A DNA stretch of 6,625 nucleotides from Bacteroidales bacterium 45-6. Lineage in GTDB: Bacteria; Bacteroidota; Bacteroidia; Bacteroidales; Dysgonomonadaceae. The stretch spans positions 1-6,625 of the forward strand of contig MKRS01000568.1 in NCBI GenBank assembly GCA_001897035.1, read 5' to 3'. Position 1 is the first letter of the stretch. Each line of letters begins with the position of its first letter. Both the position numbers and the translations under genes were made by a program. The notes under the pieces are model-generated. The model was not told where the DNA came from and did no database searches. It saw only the letters and a list, made by a program, of their open reading frames with translations. Shown one piece after another: positions 1-6,319 of this stretch.

Positions 1-3000
1 CAACAGCCAGCGATTGCATCTTCGCGCCAACGGGTAACCGACAGGTTGTTCCATCGGCTGTATCCTCCTCCGGAGTTATTCACCATCAGCTGATAACGTC
101 CGTTGGATAAGATGTTGACTTCGGGAGCAATCTGTTTGTCATCGAAAATCCGGGTGCGGCCAGTACTGCCTTCTAGCAGGGGATTCACCCCTTTTATTTC
201 AAATTTCGAGTCATCCGAAATCACATCGATCGTCACATTCTGTGGTATTCTTTCTTGTAGCAAAAGTTCAAAAGCCTTGAGCATGGGGCAAGCCATGAAA
301 CGTTTTTGCATCAAATTGCCTTTCATCAAATTGGAGATGGCCAAAAGCCCCATTCCTTGGTGGTGCGCCATATAGGAATGCACCGTGATGCTTGTCTCGT
401 TCAGCGGCAAATGGGCCGGAGTGTAATCGATGGCTTCATAATATCCGTAATCCCCTTCGTATCCTGCCGCCGACAGACGCTCCATGTTTTCGCATGCTTT
501 CCGCGGTTTCACCAGCAAGGCCAGCAACGTGGCATAAGGCGCCACCACGAGTTCTTTTGACAAACCACGTTTTAGCCCCAGGCTTGGAATGCCAAATGCT
601 TTGTATTGGTAATTGAAATAAGTGTCTATGCGGTTCAACCCCGATTCGGAAATTCCCCACGGCACACTGAATCTGTTGCCGTATTCAACCTGCTCGTAGA
701 TAATTCCCTTGTAGGTTTGATTCAGCAACGTCTGTTCGTAGTTCGGCATGACCAACAAAGGCATCAGGTACTCAAACATGGAGCCGCTCCACGACACCAA
801 AACTGGTTTGCCTTGCGAGAGTATCAATAGCCGGCTGAGAGAAAACCAGTGGTCGAGCGGTATTTGCCCTTGGGCAATGGCCACATAGCTACATAGCCGG
901 GCTTCCGAAGCAAGCATATCATAGGAACCTGCATCCAAACGTTGCTCGGCCACGTTATAGCCAATGGTGAATAGTTTCTTGGCGGGATTGTAGAGAAATG
1001 TAAAATCCATTTTGGCGAAATTTTCGCTCTGCAAGGCCAATGTTTCGAGGATATGCAATCGCTGTTTTGCATTGGCTGCCGCATCTCTCAGGCAAGCAAT
1101 CCATTCTTTCATGTATGCCGCCCCCTCATCGCTCAAGGCAGCTTTTCGGGCCGATTGTTCGTGCAGAATAGATTCGAGGTATAAGCAGGCTGTTTTTTCC
1201 AGGTTTGCCACTTCCCTTACTGTTGGCGCGGCATCTAAAGGTTTGAGGATGGCTGCGATATAATTGGAATGCTGTGCATTTATTCCCTTGCCCTGTTTTT
1301 GAGTGAGTATCACTTGGTATTCCTTGAGCCAAGGAGCTAAATGATTCATTTCGACGATATGCTCCCGGCAATTATCCATCAATACATTCCCCCACAAACA
1401 TAAGGTGAAATCGTCTGAGAGGAACGATTCGTTCACCTTTTCAATTTGTCTTTCGAGCAATTCCAGTAAAACGAGAACGGCTGACAGAGTTTCGGGCAGG
1501 GGTTCGGATAGTTTTTTTTCAAGGAGAATCAACCTGCTGTTTTTGTGGTCAAGGCTTCTCATTGTGCGCACAGTATCCAGCAGGCCTTCAAAAATGACGG
1601 GATCGTATAGTTTGGCTTCAGCCAGCCCCCTCAAGCCTTCACTCAGGGTGAGCAGATGCCCAGCCAAATTACCACTGTCCACACTGGAGATGTAGAGTGG
1701 AAACATCGGTTCAAGCGTTTCGGTATCATACCAGTTATAGAAGTGTCCTCTGTGCTTTTTCAGCTTGGCCAGGGTATCGAAAGTGAGTCCTGTCCGCTCC
1801 ACCAGTTTCCCGGCAGAGAGGTATCCCAAATCGTAAGCTGACAAATTTGCCAGCAACGACAACCCGATATTGGTGGGCGAGGTGCGCGAGGCTATCCTGG
1901 GACTTGGGATTTCCTGGTAATTGTCGGGTGGCAGCCAGTTATGCTTTCCGGTCACAAACATCTCGAAGAAATACCATGTTTTGCGGGCTATCCTATGCAA
2001 CAAGAGCTGCTGTTCTGGGGTAATCCGGGAAGCTTTCTGTCTCACCGGGGAGCTTACATGCTTCGCCAAATATGGAGCCATTATCCAGACCAAAAGAAAA
2101 GGCAACACATACAGCAACACCGGATTGTACGCTCCAAGAGATATTCCACATAGGAAGGCCATAGCTGGGGAGAACCACATCTTTTTATAGAACGCGGAAG
2201 GCGAGTTCTCCGATTTGTGTTCTGCATCAGCAAACGATTGCCATTGCAAGAGGTGCTTGTGCGAAACGGCAAGCCTCCAGAAAGTAAGTACAATAGCTTT
2301 CGTGCACAAATAAGCCTCATAAGGGAGCACAACCAACGAAAACAATACTTGTAATATTTGGTGCCGCCCTTTTTGAACCACTTCGCACAGGTGCTGCTTC
2401 CAGGACTGATCGTGGGCCTTCCGCAGGGAATTGGTGATATTTTCGAACAGGAAAGGCATAGTGGCAATCAGCAGTATCAAAAGTAGTCCCAACCACAATT
2501 TCTGAGGAAACAGAATTGAAAACCCGATTAAAAAGAGCAAGGTGGCTGGCGAAACGATACTCCGGCGAAGATTGTCGAATATTTTCCATTTGCTTAAACC
2601 TGAGATCGAATTCTTGGTGAGGCCTTTGCCGAAAGCGGGAATCCACGGGAAAAGCCACTGGCTTATCTGCCAGTCGCCTCGCATCCAGCGATAGCGGCGA
2701 TTGGCATCCACATCGTATCCCGAAGGGAAAGATTCGGTCACTTCCACATCGCCCACCAAGGCTGAACGAACATAAGCCGATTCCAACAAGTCATGGCTAA
2801 GTATCTTGTTTTCTGGGAAACGATTGTCCAGCGCCCTGTTGAAGGCATCCACGTCGTAAATACCCTTGCCAACATACGATCCCTCATGAAATACATCTTG
2901 ATAAACATCCGACACGGCCCGCGTATTAATGTCCACCCCCGAATCGCCCGTGAACAAGCGAGAGAAAGGCGAACATTGGCTGCTGACAAGGTTGGAAGAC

Positions 3001-5003
3001 ACCCGCGGTTGCAACACTCCGTATCCACGAACCACGACATCTCCTCTCGGATCAAATTCGGGCTGATTCAACGGATGAGCCATCGTACTTATCAACTTAT
3101 GTGCCGTTTCGGGGGACAATTGGGTGTCGGTGTCCAAGGTTATTACATACTTGATGGTGGGCAGAACTGCCAAATCAGCTTTGACAAGGGAAAAACAAGC
3201 CGCAGACCCTCCTCTCAACAAAGCATTGAATTGCATCAGCTTACCTCTCTTCCGTTCGTAGCCCATCCAAGCGTTCTCCTGTGCGTTCCAAAGACGTGGA
3301 CGATGAAAAAGGCAAAACAAGGCATTGCCCTCCGCGGCATATTTTTGATTCAGCCCATCGATCCCCGCGCTTGCCCGAGTCAGCAAGAGGGAATCCAAAC
3401 TTTCCGTTTCGCGGGATGCATCCGCAAAATCTGTGAGCAAGCCAAAATACAAATTGGCATTCCTATTGGACAGGAAGTGGAGTTCAAGCTGCTGAATAAG
3501 GTGGTCCACACCTTTTGGGGTTGAAAGAAAGCTCGGAATAAGCACCATGGTACGGCACTCTGCCGGAATGAGTTTTGAAAAATCCAGACGAGACAGCACA
3601 TCGGGTTCGGCAAACAGCGTTATCAACCAATTCACAAAAAACACCGAAAACTGGCTAACACAGATAAAAAAAAGCAGGGACAAAGCGATAAACCAACCGT
3701 TCGCGGCAGGCATCTCGGGCGATTGAAAGCCGTGGACAAAGGCGACAAGGCCAAAGATGGACAACAAAGCGATGGAACCAATATAAATATCGAGGGGAAA
3801 ACGCCTGAAGTTTTGCCTTATCCGGCTATCCATTGTCGGCTCTACCCCAATCTCATTGTTTAATATTTTTTTTCCATCTCCTACAAGATAATACCCAACA
3901 TGCTGGTGCCGCCTGTCCGAATCCCGATGAAGTTGAGCCAATGTAACGGCATAGCTTGCAACCTGAATCTCCGTGGAGGCGCTTTTTTGCGCAAGCGATT
4001 CAACCATGTGTCGGTAATGGTCGCGGGTGTTAAAGTCCATCAAGCCATAAATCCCCACAGGATCTTTCAACAAAATGCGTTCAACGGCACTTTGTTTTTC
4101 AACAAATATTTTCCAATCCGTGGTATTGATATACCGAAGGCTGTTGATGCTGTGGCTCACAGAAAGCTGGTTGGCCGCCTGATCCTGATTCTCCTGATAG
4201 ATCAGCTCATCGATGAACTGCCCGTCTTCCGCCAACCGCTGCTCCAGCCAATTCCGAGCAATTTGCAAAGCCGCATTTTGGGAAGACAAGCGCTGGCTGA
4301 ACTCCGAAACAAAAGAACCCGAAAGTGGGATGTTCGTTTTTGCCATATCAGAAATAATCTCGATCAGTTTCGACGGTTTCTTAAGCACAACATCTTCCAA
4401 TTTGTCCACCCAAGCCTTGGCTATCTCGCGGTGTTTCTGATTCAATTGCAAGCGAGTGGCAATCCGTTGCAAATTTTCGATCAAAGCAAAACGCAACATG
4501 ATAGGAATCGCCCACAATTCTCCAATTTTGAGTATCGCGCCGGTTTGGTAGGCTTCAAAAAACACCTGGAGCGAATCTTCGTCAACTTGGGCATCCGTAT
4601 GCGAGATCAGTTCTATCACGGCGCAATATACCCGCGGAAGATCCTTGTATTCACCTTTCAAGAGGGAAGGCAATTCCATGTTGTAACGCTTCGGATAGTG
4701 GTAGCGGGCCAGTAGGATATGCTCCTCGATCAGGTAAAAGTTATCCAGCAACCATTCCGTGGCAGGAGTTGTATGGCTGCCATCATTGCCGACGAGAATC
4801 TCGTTGTTGAAGTTATGCAGCACCTCGTCGTTGTAGTCCAATTGTTCGCGCAAATAATTGCTGCGGGTACTACCCACCGTTTGTTGCTCTGCACCAAGCA
4901 AGCTTGCATGTTGCGTGAGCTGCTCCCTATTAAACAATTCACCCGAAAAAGGCTTGGGATTGACACGTACCTTCAGCCCTTGAGGCTTTATAAATTTCCA
5001 CAT
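1..5003 (-). CDS. ndvB: Cyclic beta-1,2-glucan synthase, NdvB/ChvB/Cgs family (3' end cut off by window edge)
   Basis: Inner-membrane enzyme of the family that polymerises glucose from UDP-glucose into beta-1,2-glucan, cyclises it and trims its length by phosphorolysis. The 1667 visible codons have no stop; family members are about 2800 residues. Residues 1-390 are the family N-terminal region (GELWAIP at 161-167, HVGYYL before the membrane). Membrane segments lie near 405-426, 437-458, 819-853, 884-912 and 945-976. The GT84 domain (about 470-790) has DTDTQ (D624, D626), GKGIYDVDAF (Y716), SHDLLE (D738) and the QxxRW-like RRYRW (W773) followed by GDWQ. The glucoamylase-like cyclisation domain, GH189 (about 1000-1570), has RTSPTNIG (1040-1047), FYNWYDT (W1091), VDSGNLAGH (D1109), WSGSMFEY (E1411), VPWGISES (E1453) and AHHQGM (H1547, H1548). 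GH94 begins near 1600 (LSNGRYQLMV, GYSRW to 1651), but its catalytic part is outside the window. The start is the first ATG after an in-frame TGA at 5034-5036; upstream is only a weak AAAAGAAG. It is divergent from the barrel gene. Family assignment is very secure; the product is inferred. Confidence 0.96.
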   Translation of the reverse strand, partial: MWKFIKPQGLKVRVNPKPFSGELFNREQLTQHASLLGAEQQTVGSTRSNYLREQLDYNDEVLHNFNNEILVGNDGSHTTPATEWLLDNFYLIEEHILLARYHYPKRYNMELPSLLKGEYKDLPRVYCAVIELISHTDAQVDEDSLQVFFEAYQTGAILKIGELWAIPIMLRFALIENLQRIATRLQLNQKHREIAKAWVDKLEDVVLKKPSKLIEIISDMAKTNIPLSGSFVSEFSQRLSSQNAALQIARNWLEQRLAEDGQFIDELIYQENQDQAANQLSVSHSINSLRYINTTDWKIFVEKQSAVERILLKDPVGIYGLMDFNTRDHYRHMVESLAQKSASTEIQVASYAVTLAQLHRDSDRRHQHVGYYLVGDGKKILNNEIGVEPTMDSRIRQNFRRFPLDIYIGSIALLSIFGLVAFVHGFQSPEMPAANGWFIALSLLFFICVSQFSVFFVNWLITLFAEPDVLSRLDFSKLIPAECRTMVLIPSFLSTPKGVDHLIQQLELHFLSNRNANLYFGLLTDFADASRETESLDSLLLTRASAGIDGLNQKYAAEGNALFCLFHRPRLWNAQENAWMGYERKRGKLMQFNALLRGGSAACFSLVKADLAVLPTIKYVITLDTDTQLSPETAHKLISTMAHPLNQPEFDPRGDVVVRGYGVLQPRVSSNLVSSQCSPFSRLFTGDSGVDINTRAVSDVYQDVFHEGSYVGKGIYDVDAFNRALDNRFPENKILSHDLLESAYVRSALVGDVEVTESFPSGYDVDANRRYRWMRGDWQISQWLFPWIPAFGKGLTKNSISGLSKWKIFDNLRRSIVSPATLLFLIGFSILFPQKLWLGLLLILLIATMPFLFENITNSLRKAHDQSWKQHLCEVVQKGRHQILQVLFSLVVLPYEAYLCTKAIVLTFWRLAVSHKHLLQWQSFADAEHKSENSPSAFYKKMWFSPAMAFLCGISLGAYNPVLLYVLPFLLVWIMAPYLAKHVSSPVRQKASRITPEQQLLLHRIARKTWYFFEMFVTGKHNWLPPDNYQEIPSPRIASRTSPTNIGLSLLANLSAYDLGYLSAGKLVERTGLTFDTLAKLKKHRGHFYNWYDTETLEPMFPLYISSVDSGNLAGHLLTLSEGLRGLAEAKLYDPVIFEGLLDTVRTMRSLDHKNSRLILLEKKLSEPLPETLSAVLVLLELLERQIEKVNESFLSDDFTLCLWGNVLMDNCREHIVEMNHLAPWLKEYQVILTQKQGKGINAQHSNYIAAILKPLDAAPTVREVANLEKTACLYLESILHEQSARKAALSDEGAAYMKEWIACLRDAAANAKQRLHILETLALQSENFAKMDFTFLYNPAKKLFTIGYNVAEQRLDAGSYDMLASEARLCSYVAIAQGQIPLDHWFSLSRLLILSQGKPVLVSWSGSMFEYLMPLLVMPNYEQTLLNQTYKGIIYEQVEYGNRFSVPWGISESGLNRIDTYFNYQYKAFGIPSLGLKRGLSKELVVAPYATLLALLVKPRKACENMERLSAAGYEGDYGYYEAIDYTPAHLPLNETSITVHSYMAHHQGMGLLAISNLMKGNLMQKRFMACPMLKAFELLLQERIPQNVTIDVISDDSKFEIKGVNPLLEGSTGRTRIFDDKQIAPEVNILSNGRYQLMVNNSGGGYSRWNNLSVTRWREDAIAGC

Positions 5004-5077
5004 TTGTCTTCTTTTAAGAAAGCCGAAAGTGATTCACTTGCTTTCTATATGAATCGGATAAGGTACGTCTATTTTCG

Positions 5078-5119
5078 TCAGGAAGTGTTACACAATACGT
5101 TCAGGAAGTTACATAATTA
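5078..5119. repeat. Imperfect tandem direct repeat, operator-like (two copies)
   Basis: Copy 1 (5078-5097) reads TCAGGAAG-TG-TTACACAATA and copy 2 (5101-5119) reads TCAGGAAG-TTACATAATTA. They share an exact TCAGGAAG block and a nearly identical TTAC[AC/AT]AAT block, and differ by a 2-nt insertion and one substitution within the motif. The TTACAYAAT cores are centred 21 bp apart, about two helical turns, which suits a protein that binds as a dimer or two dimers on one face. The repeat sits 75 to 116 bp upstream of the synthase start. What binds it is unknown; chance or a neutral duplication is possible. Confidence 0.55.
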
Positions 5120-5142
5120 TTCGGTCGCCCTTCTTGACAAAA
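5112..5142 (-). promoter_or_regulatory. Candidate promoter for the glucan synthase gene
   Basis: On the minus strand TTTTG (5138-5142) is followed after 18 bp by TAATTATG (5112-5119), which matches five of the six fixed positions of the Bacteroidota -7 element TAnnTTTG. Transcription would start near 5105 and leave a leader of about 100 nt. The -7 element overlaps copy 2 of the direct repeat, and copy 1 lies just downstream of the predicted start, an arrangement that would suit repression. The match is degenerate and the region is AT-rich, so a chance match is quite possible. Confidence 0.28.
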
Positions 5143-5189
5143 CCAACGTTGCATCCGCCAAACCCGGCCAGATAGCCAAAAGCATGTGG

Positions 5190-5220
5190 ATTATGCAATT
5201 TATAATTTTAATTGTGTAAT
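5190..5220. promoter_or_regulatory. AT-rich inverted repeat, operator-like dyad
   Basis: Arm 1 (5190-5200) is ATTATGCAATT and arm 2 (5210-5220) is AATTGTGTAAT; 9 of 11 positions are complementary across a 9-nt spacer (TATAATTTT). Read on the minus strand, arm 2 is ATTACACAATT, containing the same TTACACAAT word found in the direct repeat at 5088-5096. The dyad has no GC-rich stem and no following T-run, so it does not look like a terminator. It lies about 130 bp upstream of the barrel gene start. A transcription-factor site is the likeliest reading, by inference only. Confidence 0.45.
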
Positions 5221-5348
5221 GCGTATCATCTCATCCATGACGAACTTTGTCCCTGAAACGATTTACGCGACACCGGGTTTAAGAAGCTATTGCCACCTTG
5301 CACGAGTGGCATACGGTGGTTGCGATCTTATAACTAACAAAAAACAGC

Positions 5349-5939
5349 ATGAAAGCAACAGCAATTTCATTTTTCCTATTCATACTATTGTTACCATCGG
5401 CACACTCCCAAGTTCGGTTTGGAGTTAAAAGTGCCCTCACCACTTCAGGTGTTTCCGGAAACATCGACACCAAGAATGTTTCCGGATTTACGCTTGGCCC
5501 CACCGTGGAAGCCATGATTAACGAACGGTTTGGTGCGCAAGCCTCCCTCCTTTTTGCCAAAAAAGGAATCCAAGTGAAAGGGCAGTCAAAACAAAGTACG
5601 AGTTACTTGGAGGTTCCCACGAGTCTCAAAATGGCCATTCCCGTTTCGGAAAACATCAAACCTTATATAAATGGTGGTCCTTATGTCGGTTTCAAAATTG
5701 CAGGGGACAAAAATTTCAGTTACAATACCAACGACGGCCTTGCCCGCCAATGGAAGACCGAATGGTTCACAGCTGGATTGAATTTCGGTGCGGGAGTGGA
5801 ATTCCTCAACTTTCTCCAACTGGGTGTCAACTATGGATTTGGATTGACCGACAACTACAAATTCAGCGACGGAAGCTATTCGGTGAAGGATCGAACTTGG
5901 TCTTTCACGGCAACTGTCTATTTTTATCAAAAGAAATAA
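5349..5939 (+). CDS. Small outer-membrane beta-barrel protein (PorT / OMP_b-brl_2-like)
   Basis: The 196-residue product has a clear Sec signal peptide: MKA, a hydrophobic core at about 5-16 (ISFFLFILLLP), and probable cleavage after SAHS at residue 20, leaving QVRFGVK. The mature part alternates aromatic or hydrophobic with polar residues in short amphipathic strands separated by G/N/D/S turns. Examples are GFTLGPTVEAMI (47-58), FGAQASLLFAKKGI (61-74), PYINGGPYVGFKIAG (105-119), GLNFGAGVEFL (143-153), LQLGVNYGFGL (157-167) and the final WSFTATVYFYQKK. This suits an eight-stranded outer-membrane barrel as in the Bacteroidota OMP_b-brl_2 families, whose members mostly have unknown ligands. Size is normal and the gene looks intact. 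There is no Shine-Dalgarno sequence before the ATG; the leader is AT-rich (ACTAACAAAAAACAGC), usual for the phylum. It is divergent from the glucan synthase, so a shared envelope role is possible but unproven. Confidence 0.9.
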   Translation: MKATAISFFLFILLLPSAHSQVRFGVKSALTTSGVSGNIDTKNVSGFTLGPTVEAMINERFGAQASLLFAKKGIQVKGQSKQSTSYLEVPTSLKMAIPVSENIKPYINGGPYVGFKIAGDKNFSYNTNDGLARQWKTEWFTAGLNFGAGVEFLNFLQLGVNYGFGLTDNYKFSDGSYSVKDRTWSFTATVYFYQKK

Positions 5940-5974
5940 GTAATAAGAATGATTTGTCGTCGCAAAAATGTGTA

Positions 5975-6047
5975 AGCTGATAGCCAATAGCTTTTAGCCA
6001 TTAGCCTTTTCTAACAGCTATCAGCTAATAGATAGAAGCTAATCTAT
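5975..6047. repeat. Intergenic patch of AGCTRATAGC-like repeats with a 10-bp dyad
   Basis: AGCTGATAGC at 5975-5984 is perfectly inverted as GCTATCAGCT at 6017-6026. Between and after these are related words: CCAATAGC, TTAGCCATTAGCC, AGCTAATAG and AGCTAAT. A second small dyad, ATAGAT (6028-6033) and ATCTAT (6042-6047), follows. The patch starts 36 nt after the barrel gene stop. Transcripts could fold into a hairpin there, but no T-run follows, so it is not a canonical intrinsic terminator. Similar AGC/GCT-rich low-complexity intergenic repeats are, from memory, common in Bacteroidota genomes. A REP-like or neutral expanding repeat is the simplest reading; a 3'-end stabilising hairpin is possible. 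Confidence 0.6.
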
Positions 6048-6049
6048 GC

Positions 6050-6079
6050 TTTGCGTTTAAAAACACGACAATTTATTTG
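6050..6079 (+). promoter_or_regulatory. Candidate Bacteroidota-type promoter for the small lysine-rich gene
   Basis: TTTG at 6050-6053 is followed after 18 bp by TTTATTTG (6072-6079), matching five of the six fixed positions of TAnnTTTG; only the second base differs. Transcription would start near 6086, giving a roughly 50-nt AT-rich leader ending in TTTAACAATT just before the ATG. Position and spacing fit the phylum's housekeeping promoter, but it is a sequence match only. Confidence 0.4.
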
Positions 6080-6134
6080 CGCATTTACTTAGAGTACCAG
6101 AGAAACTATCTAATAACAAATTAATTTAACAATT

Positions 6135-6269
6135 ATGTCAAAAGAAGAAAAGAGCAATAAGGCGGAGAAAAAATCTCCCCAGAAAAATTTGAAAGAGAAG
6201 CGGGCCGAGAAAGCAAACAAACGGGCCGAGAAAAATAAAAAAGGATTGGATGACCTGCTGAAAAAGTGA
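6135..6269 (+). CDS. Small lysine-rich basic protein, 44 residues, function unknown
   Basis: The product begins MSKEEKSNKAEKKSP and ends GLDDLLKK. Fifteen of 44 residues are lysine, with six glutamates and two arginines, so it is strongly basic and low in complexity. There is no signal peptide or membrane segment, so it should be cytoplasmic. Residues 22-35 contain a heptad-spaced duplication, KRAEKAN then KRAEKNK, mirrored in the DNA by an exact 12-bp repeat CGGGCCGAGAAA at 6201-6212 and 6222-6233. The middle would favour a charged helix, and the tail LDDLL is the only hydrophobic patch. The start follows an in-frame TAA at 6114-6116 and an AT-rich leader with a promoter-like element 55 bp upstream. 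Similar short Lys/Glu-rich hypothetical proteins occur, as I recall, in Bacteroidales; nucleic-acid or ribosome association is a guess from charge. Reality of the gene rests on codon-like structure, leader and promoter rather than a known domain. Confidence 0.65.
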   Translation: MSKEEKSNKAEKKSPQKNLKEKRAEKANKRAEKNKKGLDDLLKK

Positions 6270-6319
6270 CATCCAGGCCGGAATGTTATACCCGCGCCCT
6301 GTATTAGTATGTCCCTGAT

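Larger units (their letters stand above)
5004..5348. other. Divergent intergenic region between glucan synthase and outer-membrane protein gene
   Basis: This 345-bp stretch separates two divergently transcribed genes, so it should hold promoters for both. No convincing protein-coding frame lies wholly inside it; the frames that enter it are run-outs from the antisense of the synthase or precursors to the barrel gene. It contains an imperfect direct repeat, an inverted repeat and a possible minus-strand promoter, each listed separately. No riboswitch or RNA gene was recognised. For the plus-strand gene I found no satisfactory TTTG / TAnnTTTG pair; TAATTTTA at 5203-5210 is the nearest -7-like word but lacks a -33 partner. 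Confidence 0.8.

Noticed and set aside
2793..3524. Plus-strand open frame of 243 codons
   Set aside because: It is in the same antisense codon register, opposite the GT84 catalytic motifs. It is a shadow of the synthase.
3900..4715. Plus-strand open frame of 271 codons
   Set aside because: It lies exactly in codon register opposite the glucan synthase and exists because that gene rarely uses TTA, CTA or TCA there. The translation has no recognisable domain, while the opposite strand encodes a clear family.
5203..5210. TAATTTTA as a -7 element for the barrel gene
   Set aside because: No TTG or TTTG occurs 17-23 bp upstream, and the word sits in the spacer of the AT-rich inverted repeat, where such matches arise easily.
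4719..5219. Plus-strand open frame of 166 codons running into the intergenic region
   Set aside because: Most of it is antisense register of the synthase N-terminus, and the tail is AT-rich run-out across the repeats. It shows no protein features.
5186..5428. Plus-strand open frame of 80 codons overlapping the barrel gene start
   Set aside because: It overlaps the signal-peptide coding part of the barrel gene in another frame and starts inside the inverted repeat region. No leader or domain supports it.
5586..5987. Minus-strand open frame of 133 codons
   Set aside because: It is antisense to the well-supported barrel gene and starts within the intergenic repeat patch; it is a shadow.
6270..6319. 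Possible bidirectional terminator between the convergent stops
   Set aside because: Only a weak GGCCGG/CCCGCGCC pairing with an internal loop is present and there is no T-run on either strand, so it is not listed as a terminator.
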